Positions 36,301-47,519 of a DNA stretch of 64,000 bases are shown piece by piece (the stretch's first letter is position 1; every line of letters begins with the position of its first letter). The notes below the pieces were generated by a model. The model saw only the letters and a list, made by a program, of their open reading frames with translations, was not told the origin of the DNA and did no database searches. Position numbers and translations under genes: made by a program. The stretch is taken from NCBI GenBank assembly GCA_030068075.1, contig CM057824.1, positions 130,810,414 to 130,874,413 of the forward strand. The letters run 5' to 3'. The DNA is from Paguma larvata (lineage: Eukaryota > Chordata > Mammalia > Carnivora > Viverridae).

Positions 36301-36532
36301 AAAAAAATTTTAAAGGTTATTTATTTTGAGAGTGTACACACATGCAAGTGAGGGAGGGGCAGGAGAGAGAAGGGGAGAGAGAGAGAGGGAGAGAGAGAAT
36401 CCCAAGCAGGCTCCTCACTGTCAGTGCAGAACCCCATGTAGGGCTCAAATTCATGAACCGCGAGATCATGACCTGAGCTGAAATCAAGAGTCACTTGATT
36501 TCACTTAGCCGACTGAGCCACCCAGGCACCCC
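36301..36532 (-). mobile_element. Carnivore tRNA-Lys-derived SINE (minus strand)
   Basis: Tail complement, 'cactgtcagtgcagaacccc', 'cgagatcatgacctgagctg' and head complement ctgagccacccaggcacccc. A 'cacttgatttcact' internal duplication is present near 36491-36505. Confidence 0.93.
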
Positions 36533-37846
36533 AATCATGTACATTTATAAAGAAAGGTCATATATCCAACTGTAGAGAACAAGTCTAATCTAAAGAACAA
36601 GTAGCAATATATTTAAAGTATATCATAGCTTCTTAGCATAGAAATTCAAGTACTAACCTGTTAATGAACCTCTAGAAGTCACTTCTGTGAGTTGGAAATG
36701 CCTGTGATCCCTTTTCAGAAGAGATCCTATGTATCTTGGAAGTCCAGCTTCATGTGATATTACAGAAAGTGTCTTGACCTGAATGGTGTGTACTCAGTAA
36801 CACTAGAAAAGCATTAGTCCTTTGTTCTTTACCAGGAGCATCTTTGAAGATGTCTTTGTTTGTGTCCTCATTTGTCTTTTCTGCATTGGACCTGCAATCA
36901 TTCATCTTTTTAATCAAGCTGCTAATATAGAACAGAAGTCTGCAGTGATTTAGTATATCCAGTTCTACAAGTCATTATTTCAGACTTTCTGTATGGAGGA
37001 TGTGAACTTCACACCGTTCCAGTCTTTCAGATAAACAAGATAAAAAAGAAACTGCTTGTCTAGGGCTGCCATTAAACTGTAAACACTTTGCCTTGTGAAA
37101 TTAAATGATGGATAGAGTTAGAATACAACCAATTTCTCTGCAGGTTTGGAAGAAAGACTGGTTACCAGAGTAATCACAGAATTGACAGCCAAGCACTCCC
37201 TTTTGTCAATTAAGTGGAAAGTGAAGTAAACTAACTGTACATAATTTGATCCCTCATTCTGTATGAGACACAGAAACTTCAGGAACTTTAGAAGCAGGAG
37301 AAAATGTCCTATGGAATCCTTGTGGCTGTGATTAGAGCAGGTTCCTTGTTATCTGAGACTGTAAGAGCTAAAGAAATCTAACAGTGTCTTCTAAATTTTT
37401 ACCAGACCAAATGGTACAACAAATAAAATCAAGAATCAAGGAGCAAGAGATGTAAGAGAAAGAACATGTAACCATTGATTTTTCTCCCATATATAATGGG
37501 GAGGGGAAACCCACTTACATAAATTTTCAGTGATTGAGGGGATCTGTATATATATGTTTCGTTCTGTTGTTCTTAGGTCAACTGTATACGTTTTGGGCTC
37601 TGATCAGTTTCCTGAACACTCGGACTTGTTGCATCTGAAGGGACTAACTGAAGAAGTTTTGAAAAAGCACAATTATAAGGCAGTTGCATAAATTTAATTA
37701 ATATTGAAAAAGTAGACAAAGTTGAACATTTTTTATGAGTTATATGATATGTTTTTACTGTTTAATATTCCAGTTTAAAATATTTGTATTCAAAATATAC
37801 TAGTAGGTATATGTATTTCGATACATACTCTTTCTTTACTTCTGTT
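36533..37846. other. Intron, nothing recognised
   Basis: Unique sequence between SINEs; no exon or repeat supported. Confidence 0.45.
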
Positions 37847-37855
37847 AAGGTTCTT

Positions 37856-38382
37856 GGGGCAACCGGATGGCTTGGTTGGATAAGCATCTGATTCTTTTTT
37901 GTTTGTTTGTTTGTTTATTATCAATTTATTGTCAAATTGGTTTCCATACAATACCCAGTGCTCATCCCAACAAGTGCCCTCCTCAGTGCCCGTCACCCTC
38001 TCTCCCCCCTCCTATATCCCCCTCAAATCTCAGTTTGTTCTTAGTATTTAAGAGTCTCTCATGTTTTGTCTCCCTCTCTCTCTGTGGCTTTTTTTTTTTC
38101 CTCCTCTTCCCCTCTCCCATGGTTTTCTGCTAAATTTACCCAAGAGGTATAGGAGTGCTGATGCATAGGGGCACGTGTACCTCGATGTTTATAGCAGCAC
38201 TTTTGACAATGGCCAAATCATGAAAGAGACTAAGTGTCCATCAACTGACGAATGGATAAAGAAGATGTGGTATATATATAGAAAACATCTGATTCTTGAT
38301 TTTAGCTCAAGTCATGATCTTACGGTTCATGAGTTTGATCCCTGCATTGACCTCTACACTGATAGTGGAGAGCTTGCTTAGG

Positions 38383-38442
<60 letters not shown>

Positions 38443-38517
38443 CCTCTCCCTGTTTCTGCCCCCCCTCCTTGCTTGCTATTTTTCTCTCTCAAAATGAATG
38501 AATAAATATAGGAAAAA
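37856..38517 (+). mobile_element. SINE split by an L1 insertion
   Basis: The head (37856-37896, ggggcaaccggatggcttgg...) and body/tail (38298-38517, 'tcatgatcttacggttcatg', long (CT)n, 'atgaatgaataaatatagg') are one SINE. aaggttct at 37847-37854 and 38518-38525 is its outer target-site duplication. The middle is the L1 listed separately. Confidence 0.93.
37897..38285 (-). mobile_element. L1 3' end with internal inversion (twin-primed), nested in the SINE
   Basis: 37897 to about 38130 is the complement of a carnivore L1 3' UTR, starting at its poly-A complement (ttttttgtttgtttg) and including 'cccagtgctcatcccaac'. From about 38131 to 38285 the strand switches: 'acccaagaggtataggagtg', 'agcagcacttttgacaatgg' and 'catcaactgacgaatgg' are sense ORF2 3' sequence. 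The SINE sequence catctgattctt is duplicated on both sides (37885-37896, 38286-38297). Confidence 0.92.
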
Positions 38518-38525
38518 AAGGTTCT

Positions 38526-39704
38526 AAGCTAAGTCACAAAATATTAAAGTGTAAAATATCTTTATCATCCCCAGTAGTAACACAGTTGCATGAGATGTAG
38601 TTGGTTTGAATGAAAAAGATTAGTGAATAGGTAGGTGGGAATGTTGTTTTGGTTTTGAAACCTATCATAGAACTCACTGATACAGTAATAATCCAATTTC
38701 TTTGTAATCAACATATCAATCAAAAAGTATATATTCAGATTTGTTTCCTTCATTATTTACCTGATGATAAAATAAAATGGTCTGATTCTAGAGAATCTTT
38801 TAAAAATATAAATAAAATAAATACCCTCTCTTTGCTGGGGATGGGAGTGAGTAATCAATTTACATCTTTTTATTTGGCAAATTCAGATTTTTTTTTAAGC
38901 ATTGATTTAAAACAAAATATCCATCTCAAGTATACGTTTATTATTCAGGAAAGGAAATGGATGCCTGCGATGTTCCAAGGCATTTAATAAATTAAGTAAG
39001 GTATTGTCTTTTCTCAGCAAATTTGAATTAGAGATATGACCATATAAACAAATAATTATCTCTCAAATGTGGTAAGTTAGCAAGAGCGGCATGCTGACGG
39101 AGCTATAGACACAAAGAGACAGAGAGAGAGGAAGACTACCTAATTCTGCAAGGTGAAAGAGAAGGGAAGAAATAGGAGGTCTGACATGTTGAAGAGAGGC
39201 TTCATGGAACAAAGTCTGAGGTGTATAAATAGCAAGTTTCCAGGGGGCCAGTTGGAGAAGGAGTCATACATACTTGTGAACTTGAAACATATGACACTTA
39301 ATGTTTATATTTATTCCTGTACTAGTATGGCAGAAATTAATCACTTCCATACTGTTCTAATTTTTCTTAGCATTAATTTAGAAATTTGGTTATTTCAAGT
39401 GTATTTCTTACATTATAATAAGATTTATAGTAACTATCCAGTCCATAATTTTCTGTAAATGGTGACCAAGTCATGACCTTTTTTTTTTTTTTGTTGTTGT
39501 TGTTGTTGTTCCAAAGGATAAAACTTCAAATTTTGCACTGCATTTTGTACCCCTCACCAGGATAGTGGGTATCATGGAAATGAACACTGGAAATTTTTAT
39601 AATATTTGCCCGTATGTCAACAAGTTCTACAGCCTTTTGAAGTAAATCCTTCCTGGGGGAAGAAATCTTTAGCAGTTCAGTCGGCATCGTTGAATGGAGG
39701 CCTC
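38526..39704. other. Intron, nothing recognised
   Basis: Unique sequence with a T run and (GTT)n at about 39479-39510. Confidence 0.45.
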
Positions 39705-40040
39705 TCTGATCTGAATGTTTGTGTCCTTCCAAAACTAACATGGTACCATCCTAATGCCCAATATGATAATGTTAGAAAGTGGGAGGTGATAGATAAGGTT
39801 GTGGAGGGTGGAGCCCATGTGATGAGATTAGCATCCTTAGAAAAGGCACCCCAAAGAGCTCTCCTTCTTTTCACACTACTTCTTGTGTCTTTCCATGGCC
39901 TGAGGTCTGGGAAATGTCCTTTTCCAGAGGGACCATGATCTTGGACTTTGATCCTTCAGAACTGAGAAATGCATGTTTGTTGTTGATAAGCCACCCAGCT
40001 TACGGTATTTTGTTATAGCATCCTGAGTGTCCTAACAGAG
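39705..40040 (+). mobile_element. MaLR-type LTR (plus strand)
   Basis: Landmarks: 'gaaagtgggaggtgatag', 'gtggagcccatgtgatgag', 'tgatcttggactttgatcc', 'gataagccacccagctta' and 'ggtattttgttatagcatcc'. Solitary LTR of the type also seen inverted at 35665-36010. Confidence 0.78.
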
Positions 40041-40253
40041 TGAACAAATGTTGCTCAAATACATTCTCATTAAATTTGAATTGAATAAACAATTTCTCAG
40101 TTTATTTGGAACGAAAAGCTATAATAAATACAGTTTTGAATGGAGGTCTTAGTGGTGTGTTCACATGAAGCAGTTCTCTTATGTAAAACAAACAAAGGTA
40201 CTAAATTTCTCTTTGTGAGCACGTCTAGAACTAATTAAGAGGACGGGTGACAT

Positions 40254-40473
40254 GGGACTCCTGGGTGGCTCAGTAGGTTGAGCATCGACTTCAGCTCAGG
40301 TCATGATCTCATGGTTTGTGAGTTCAAGCCCCGCGGTGGACTCTGTGCTGACAGCTCAGAGCCTGGAGCCTGGTTCGGATTCTGTGTCTCCCTCTCTCTC
40401 TGCCCCTCCCATGTGCGCATTCTCCCTCTCTCTCAAAATCAATAAATAAACTTTAAAAATTTATTAAAAAAAA
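40254..40473 (+). mobile_element. Carnivore tRNA-Lys-derived SINE
   Basis: Head gggactcctgggtggctcag, 'ctgacagctcagagcctgg', CT-rich body and 'aatcaataaataaac' tail. Flanks resemble a decayed duplication. Confidence 0.93.
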
Positions 40474-40614
40474 GAGAATGGGTTACAATGATAGCAGTTA
40501 ACATTTATTTAGTATTTACTTTGTATCAGACACTGTTTTAGACCAAAGACAGAATCTTGGTTTATTCCCATTTATACAGTTAATTCAGTATCTTTCAAGT
40601 AAACTCTCAATCTT

Positions 40615-40856
40615 TTTTTTTTAATTTTTTTTTATTTTTCCTTTTTTTTAAATTTTTAATGTTTCTTTTTGAGAGAGACACAGAGAGAGACAGAGACAGA
40701 GAGAGTATGTGAGTAGGGGAGGGGCAGAAAGAGAGGGAGACCCAGAATCCAAAGCAGGCTCCAGGCCCTGAGCTATCAGCCCAGCACCCATGAGCCATGA
40801 GTTCACGACCTGAGCCAATGCTGGACGCTTGAGCGACTGAGCCACCCAGGCGCCCC
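40615..40856 (-). mobile_element. Carnivore tRNA-Lys-derived SINE (minus strand) with target-site duplication
   Basis: Long T-rich left end, (GA) block, 'ctgagctatcagcccagcac', head complement gactgagccacccaggcgcc. aaactctcaatctt (40601-40614) and aagctctcagtctt (40857-40870) are duplicated flanks with two A/G differences. Confidence 0.94.
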
Positions 40857-40870
40857 AAGCTCTCAGTCTT

Positions 40871-41885
40871 CCTTCCATACCACCTTCTCCAGATAGCATC
40901 TGTGTGCCTGACGTGGAGGGGAAACCTTCGCGTGTAAACTTGTAGCTCCTGGGGGCGGGGGTGCTCTTAGATACACGCTCATACTCTAATCCTTGCTTCA
41001 GCTACCCTTTTTATTTTTGTTTTGTTTTATGTTCCTTTTTGTTTTGTTTCCAGCTCTGCTAGGGTTCCTGACCCCTTGAACTGCTGTCTTAGATAAATTG
41101 CTGCTGACTATGTGGTTTGTACTTAGAAGTGGGTCAGGGACAAGGGATTCCCTCATGCTGGCTCAGCTCCACTTCAGTTGCTGTTGGTGAGGGGGACTTC
41201 TCGGAGTTCACCCACAGTTTCTGCCCTATTTCTGGCAGCTGTGGGCCTCGAGGCCAGTCACTTACCCCTCGCCAGGGAACCCCCACAGCAAGCCTGATGA
41301 CTGATGCTACTTTCTGCCGCATGAGACTCCCGGGGGTTTTGGGACACCTTCCCACAGGACACAGGAGTCAAGAACAACGTAACAATACTAACTCTTATTC
41401 TCTTTACTGTGCCATGCTGAGTTTTTCTTTGTTGCCTCAGGCCTGTTACACAGTCACCGTTTATGGACCTGCTGCTGTTCACACCTAGAGCCTCTTCACA
41501 CCTAGAGCCGCACAAAACTGTGAGCTCCCTTTTCTCTGATTTCAGACGTCCTCTCATCCTGTGGAAAACCTCTCATTCTGTTATGTTACCCCAAACTAGG
41601 AAGCCAGGCCCTGGAAGAATGAGTCCTGGCAACCCCAAGGTTTACATCTCTTCTGATTCACTCAGCTCCCTGGGACAGGGGTAGGCTATCTGTTCTCTTC
41701 CCATCTGGAAACGATTGTCCCCAAGTCATTTTTTCCTCCTTTCTGAGGACAGAAGCAGACTGCTCCTTCACTAAGTTTTCAGCGAAATAGCACCAAGAGT
41801 TTTGGAGATCTAAAGTTAGTTCGGGCAGGGATAAGTAGTTTAAGCACAGATCCACTTCTGCTTTATCCCGGGGCCTTCCGAAACA
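40871..41885. other. GC-richer block without a recognised gene
   Basis: About 1 kb clearly richer in G and C than its surroundings. The longest open frame (41117-41488, +) starts at TTG, not ATG, and resembles no protein I know. A 14-base tandem copy of tcacacctagagcc lies at about 41478-41507. It could be a diverged LTR or old pseudogene; not resolved. Confidence 0.35.
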
Positions 41886-42016
41886 GATAAACCTTCTGGA
41901 CCGCTTTCCTCATCTGTAAATTGTAATCATTAGACTAGAGATCCCATAGGTAACTTCAGGCTATAATAATCTAAGACTGAGATGCTTACAATGCTTTCAG
42001 AAACAAAACGTTTCTC

Positions 42017-42237
42017 AGGACATTGGGTGGTTCTGTCATTTAAGCATCTGACTCTTGATTACGGCTCAGGTCATGATCTAATGGCTCCTGAGTTCGAGTC
42101 CCGCATCAAGTTTTGTGCTGACAGTGCGGAGCCTGCCTGGGATTCTCTACCTCTCTCTCTGCCTCTCCTCTGCTTTTCCCCTCTCTCTCTCTGTCTCTCT
42201 CAATATAAATAGATATATGTTCAAAAGCGTTTTAAAA
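42017..42237 (+). mobile_element. Carnivore tRNA-Lys-derived SINE, diverged head
   Basis: From a degenerate 'ggacattgggtggttctgtc' through gagttcgagtcccgc (B-box-like), 'gctgacagtgcggagcctgc' and CT-rich body to an A-rich tail. Confidence 0.9.
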
Positions 42238-44446
42238 AAGAACACAAAGTTTTCTCTATATTTAACCGTCCAAACTAATTTGCTCTTTTTTAAATTTCTC
42301 TGGCTTTCCTTCCATGTCTCTATGAACATATTTAAATAAATGATTTGCAAAATATGTTTGTTTTTTGTAATACTTAATCTTAGTATTAAACATATATGTC
42401 CCCGGTCAAAATATAAAGTAATTGTTGATTTGGAGGCCTAAAAAACAGAACTGTGGTTGATTTCTTTAACATTTAAATAGTTGATTTCATGAAAGTATAA
42501 ACTTTTAACCTTAGTGAAATATTTTTCTTGTGGCTATATAAACTTTATTTATGTGCTCAGGTGACTCTACTCAGTGATTCCACACATGGTTATTGAATGA
42601 ACCATTCAATTAATGAGTAAATAATTGTATATATCTTTGAATTACAAATGTCAATGTTACTCTAGTAGTCATTGTTACCCCATGCTATTGAAATCCTTTA
42701 AAAATATTATGATTCATGGCTTATAATATTCCTTCAAAGTCATTTATCTTAAAAGAGTATGTACCTGGAGAAATACTGTGGACTCTGGAACATAACGTAC
42801 TCACTTTATAGTAACTGTAGGATTTGCACCGACCCAAAGAATTGGGATACTCCTACATTAAGGATGACATCTTTCATTGGTTCCTTATTGTGGTATTTCT
42901 AATTGAAAACATTTTTGTTCTTAAAGCCGAGGAGGACATGTTCTTTTTTTCCTTTTTTTTTTCCTGCACTGTTTCATAATACAATTTTCAATATCCTGAC
43001 AGGTGTCACATTTTCTGACAATGTAGGTCAAGATATGCTGATAAACACTATACGGGTTGAATAGCCAGTGCTAAGACAGGACTCAGGAAGAGAAGGAAGG
43101 AGAAACATTCAGGCGTAGCGGTGGTGTGACAGATGTGTGATTTCTGATTTGTCAGGCTCATGAATGAGGTTGAGGGTAATCTTAATCTGGAGAGAAAGTC
43201 CACACACTTGGCATAGGCACTTACATAGGCATCCCGACACTTAGAATTAGGCCCAGTGCAAACACTCTTCCTCAATTTAATTTATTACTCCATAGTATGA
43301 GCAGCGATTCAAAATTTCACACAATGTTCTATGCTGGTTTCATCAAGGCAGCTAATAAGTTACATGTCTAAGTGGCGTCTGTTGAAATAAACTTGGACTG
43401 GATGTAGAACTTGGACTTAGTAGCCACTTCACGATATTTTAGCTTTAATTAAATGTCACACTCAGAATAAGTGATGAGTGAGCTGTGCTTGGTCTGGGAA
43501 TGGACTCCAGGACTACCTACCACGTAAGCACAGAATGCTTCACTCATTACTCAGACGACATTTTCCAGACTAACGGGCACGAAGGGATATTTTTTTCTTT
43601 TATTTACACTAAGTGATTTGAGAAAATGATTTATCTTAAAATATGGGACAGATGGTCTTGTTGCTTTCTGTTTTATAAATATTAAAGTAACATAATTATT
43701 TTACTTTTATCAGTGAACTGTTTTGCCGAGTATGCTACGTGAGGAAGTTTATTTAAATTTGGAGTTTCAACTTCTATATCTCATTCTAAACTTACTGCAC
43801 ATCATTTAATTTCAAACAATGTATTTCAGGAAAAAATCATTTTGTTTTCAAAACAAAAATATATTTGAAATCAGCATAAACTTCATTTCACAAATTTTCC
43901 TCTTTGGTATGATTTATTCACCTTAATTTCTTGGCGAGGCCGGGTTTTTAAATGCTTGACATGTGGGAGAATCTCAAAACATAAGTGATTGGTTTTTACT
44001 CAGTGCTGTGTGGTTCAGTGACAGCTGAGAGTGTGATGATCATCAAATGCGTTGCCTCACCACTACGGTCTTCTCAAGCTCATCATTTCTTGACATGTCC
44101 TTACAAATGTTCTCCGTTTCACTTGTAGTTCTTTCTTTTTATCCTTACTTGCCCTTTCTTTTCCTTCACACAATTCATTTGAACATCAGTTACTCTTTGA
44201 GTACTAGTTACTGGGATGACATTTTTGTACATTTATATTCACGTGTATAATTCATGTGTAGACTGAAACATACGCACACATACACAATCATTGAATAATC
44301 CATGGTAGCAATATCTTTTACTCAAAAGTCACTTAATATGCCACTAATTTAATTTTTGCAAAGTTTTATAAATTTAGCAAGATATAGATTCTCAAAAATG
44401 GAATAGTCTGTGGAGAATAAAAGTGAACTTAAAACTGCTTTTTAAG
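42238..44446. other. Intron, nothing recognised
   Basis: About 2.2 kb of AT-rich unique sequence without an identifiable repeat or exon. Confidence 0.45.
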
Positions 44447-44577
44447 AACAAACTGAGGGTGATGGGGGTGAGGGAGGGGGGAGAGGGGGTGATGGGCATT
44501 AAAAAAGGGCACATGTTGGGATGAACACTGGGTGTTTTATGTAAACCAATTTGAAAATAAACTATTTTAAATTAAAA
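44447..44577 (+). mobile_element. L1 3' UTR end (first of two in tandem)
   Basis: Starts 'aagaacaaactgagggtg', runs through 'gatgggcattaaaaaaggg', 'gggatgaacactgggtg' and 'ccaatttgaaaataaac' to poly-A. A strongly 5'-truncated carnivore L1. Confidence 0.92.
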
Positions 44578-44847
44578 AAAAAAAAGACAGATATCATACG
44601 TTTCCACAAATAGGTGGACTTTGTGAGACAAAGCAAAAACCAGGGGGGAGGGGAAGAGGGGAAAGGAAAAAAAGACACACAGAGGGAGGGAGATAAAACA
44701 TAAGAGACTCTCAAAACTAAGAACAAACTGAAGGTGAGGAGGGTGAGGGAGGGGGGAGAGGGGGTGATGGGCATTAAAGAGGGCACGTGTTGGGATGAAC
44801 ACTGGGTGTTATATGTAAACCAATTTGAAAATAAACTATTAAAAAAG
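44578..44847 (+). mobile_element. L1 3' end (second, longer copy in tandem)
   Basis: Starts in the preceding poly-A with 'gacagatatcatacgtttcc' (end of ORF2), continues through a G/A-rich 3' UTR, then repeats the same 'aagaacaaactgaagg' to 'gaaaataaactattaaaaaa' end as the first copy. Same orientation. Confidence 0.92.
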
Positions 44848-44964
44848 CTTCTTTTTATTCCATTCAACCAGGAGAAACATTCAAGTAGAAATATTAATAA
44901 GAAATTTTCATTTGTTTTTGTTTCATTTCCTATCGTATCACTTTGTTTATGCACACATTCTTTT

Positions 44965-45775
44965 AAAGTTTTTATTTAAATTCTGGTTAGTTAACACACA
45001 ATGTAATATTAATTTCAGGTGTACAAAACAGTGATTCGAAACTTACATACAGCACCTGGTGCTCATCAGAAATGCACTCTCTAATCCCTATTACCTATTT
45101 TACCCATCACCCTACCTACTTCCCCTCTGTAACCATCAGTTTCTTCTCTGTAGTTAAAAGTCTGTTTCTTGGTTTGCTTTTCTCTTGCTTTCCCTTTTGC
45201 TCATTTGCTTTGTTTCTTAAGTTCCACATATGAGTGAAATCATATGGTATTTGTCTTTCTCTGACTGATTAATTTGCTCAGCATAACACTCTCTAGCTCC
45301 ATCCACAACATTGCAAATAGCAAGCTTTCATTCTTATTTTTATTGTTTATTTATTTTTTGGGAATGTAGGGGCAGAGAGAGAGGGAGAGAGAGGATCCCA
45401 ATTGGGCTTCTTGTTGTCATCTCCATGCTGCCAGTGCAGAGCCCCACAGGGAACTCGATCTCACGAACCATGACATCATGACTTGAGCTGAAATCAAGAG
45501 TTGGAAGTTTAACCGACTGAGCCAGCCAGGCGCCCCAAGGTTTTACTCTTTTATATGGCTGAGTAATATTCTATTGCGTATATGTGTCTACCTATCTATA
45601 TCTCTATCTATCTATCATCTATGTATATCACATCTTCTTTATCCCTTCATCAGTCAGTGGACACTTGGGCTTTTTCTATAATTTGGCTGTTGTAGATAGT
45701 ACCGCTGTAGACATTGGAGTGCATGTATCACTTTGAATTAGCAGTTTTGTATTCTTTGAGTAAATTCCTGGTAGT
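44965..45775 (-). mobile_element. L1 3' end, minus strand, interrupted by a SINE
   Basis: Complement of L1: 'ggttagttaacacacaatg' and 'gcacctggtgctcatcag' (3' UTR), 'agttccacatatgagtg' and 'gctcagcataacactctc' (ORF2 end), and after the SINE 'tatggctgagtaatattc' and 'catcttctttatcccttc' (ORF2). Broken frames. A CTAT-type tetranucleotide run lies at about 45586-45615. Confidence 0.92.
45336..45536 (-). mobile_element. Carnivore tRNA-Lys-derived SINE inside the L1 (minus strand)
   Basis: Tail complement, 'catgctgccagtgcagagcc', 'gacatcatgacttgagctg' and head complement ctgagccagccaggcgcccc. Flanks aagctttcattctt (45322-45335) and aaggttttactctt (45537-45550) look like a decayed duplication. Confidence 0.92.
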
Positions 45776-46251
45776 ACGCACATACGTTTATTATGGACTT
45801 TCTTCTAGACCAAGCTAAGTCAGTGAGGATGCACAATGGAAGCAGATTTGAGAGACTTTGAAACGAAGAGTGAGTTGCATTTTATGAGTTTTATATTAAT
45901 GAGAGGAGAGGGTGAAATAATCTTGGATATTTCTAGTTTACTTGGCAAACTAGATTTAACAGATAATAATAGCATAACTTAGAGAATAATGAAAGGGATA
46001 AGACAGGAAGAGAATGCTCTTGAGATTTGTGCTGATTTTGAGAAATATAAAAGTTTTTTTTTAAGAAAATAAGTGTAATAGGTGTTAGCAAATATGTTTC
46101 TGGGTCTCAGAAATGATGATAGGGAGATACACACGAATTCTGTGTATAATTAACGTATAAAAGAGGGGATGGTGTGTGAATAGAAGCTGAGTTTTGAGTA
46201 TTTACAGTGGAGCCAGGTCGTAGTGGACATTTTTTGAATTTGTGGGAAGGG
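45776..46251. other. Intron, probable fragment of the ancient repeat seen at 6058
   Basis: About 45890-46060 vaguely follows the same family ('gagaggagagggtgaaataa', 'gatattt' order). Weak; the rest is unrecognised. Confidence 0.3.
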
Positions 46252-46490
46252 CATAGTGAAGTAGTTAAGATCAAAAACACCAAGAACAAATTGCTGGATT
46301 GAAATCTGGCTTTACCATGTATCGGCTGAGTGACCTTCAGGAACTCATGAAACCATCCTTTGCCTCAACCTTCTCATCACTGAAATAGGAATGAAAATAG
46401 TTCTTGCTTAATAGGGCTATTTAAGAATTAAGTAAGTTATTTTAGATACACTGATTAAAACACTTCCCAGCACATAGTAAACATCATATA
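46252..46490 (+). repeat. MIR element
   Basis: Good order of MIR features: 'catagtgaagtagttaagatc', 'gattgaaatctggctttacc', 'gctgagtgaccttcaggaac', 'cctcaaccttctcatcactg', 'aagaattaagtaagtta' and 'cacttcccagcacatagtaa'. Confidence 0.75.
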
Positions 46491-46848
46491 TGTATTTGGA
46501 GTAGAAGAAAGTATATACAACTCCAAGAAAGAAAATGAAGAAGAGATTGCTAAGAAATACAAAGATTTGAGGCATATATGAAGAACCAATGTATTCAAAA
46601 AGACTAAAATCAGAGTAAACAGAAAAGTGAGCAGAGCATAAAAATATGTGGGAAGCAAGGAATGGAAGAGTTAAAGGAAACAGTCAGCAGTGTATCATCC
46701 TTCATTAAGTCAAAATTTTTAAAAGCTGAAAATTGTTATTGGATTTGAAAATTAGATGGTGTGATTGACCTTAGGATCAGCAAACTTATTACGCAAATGA
46801 AGAGGAGCAAAGTAAATTGGCAAAGAATAAAGAATGACTGGGGACTTC

Positions 46849-46872
46849 TGTCTCTTCTTTCTTTCTTTCTTC

Positions 46873-46919
<47 letters not shown>

Positions 46920-47137
46920 GTTTTTTTTTTTGTTTCCTTTCTTTCCCTTTTCCTTTCTCTCTCGCTTCTTTCCTTCCTTCCTTCCTTCCTTCCTTCCATC
47001 CTTCCTTCCTTCCTTCCTTCCTTCTTTCCTTCTTTCTTTCTCTTTCTTTCCTTCTCTTCCCTCCCTCCCTCCCTTCTTATCTCTCTTTTTTTCTTTTCTT
47101 TTCTTTCTTTATTTCTTTCTTTTTTTCTTTCTTTCTT
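46849..47137. repeat. Long polypyrimidine tract (CTTT/CTTC/CCCT repeats)
   Basis: Nearly 290 bases of C and T on the + strand with only about half a dozen purines: (CTTT)n, T run, (CTTC)n, (CCCT) and (CTTT) blocks. Open frames over it on both strands (leucine/serine/phenylalanine or lysine/glutamate runs) are artefacts. Confidence 0.97.
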
Positions 47138-47267
47138 TTGGTAACAATGTGATGAAGACAAGTAGTATATACCATAGTAATTTGAGAAAAAGGCAAGGAA
47201 AGGGTGATTTTCCTTTTTATCTTATTTGGTTATGTTGTTTTGTTTACTTTTTTGTTTGTTTCATTTA

Positions 47268-47312
47268 TTATTAGTAGTAGTAGTATTAGTATTAGTATTA
47301 GTATTAGTATTT
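47268..47312. repeat. (TTA/GTA)n and (ATTAGT)n short tandem repeat
   Basis: ttattagtagtagtag followed by about four to five attagt units. Confidence 0.92.
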
Positions 47313-47519
47313 GTATTTTAGGATGTAAATGATTAGACAGTGTCTCTAGCTTGACAGGAAGAGGCCAATTGAAACAAGCATTAAGGAAATAGACCAGTTG
47401 ATTTTAAAATGGTCCGGGTGATCTAGCAACTGCAAAATTGGAGAGGAATTATGCTAAAAAGTTTAAGTTCATCTTGATAAACTTAGATGAAATGATTTAT
47501 TTGAAAATAATTTTCATAT

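Noticed and set aside
41117..41488. 123-codon open frame in the GC-richer block
   Set aside because: Starts at TTG rather than ATG, matches no family I know, and other frames on both strands are equally open because of base composition.
46736..47274. Long open frames on both strands (lysine/glutamate-rich or leucine/serine/phenylalanine-rich)
   Set aside because: They are translations of the polypyrimidine repeat and its complement, not genes.
46849..47312. CRISPR-like regular repeats
   Set aside because: Units are simple tetra- to hexanucleotides without spacers; the genome is a mammal.
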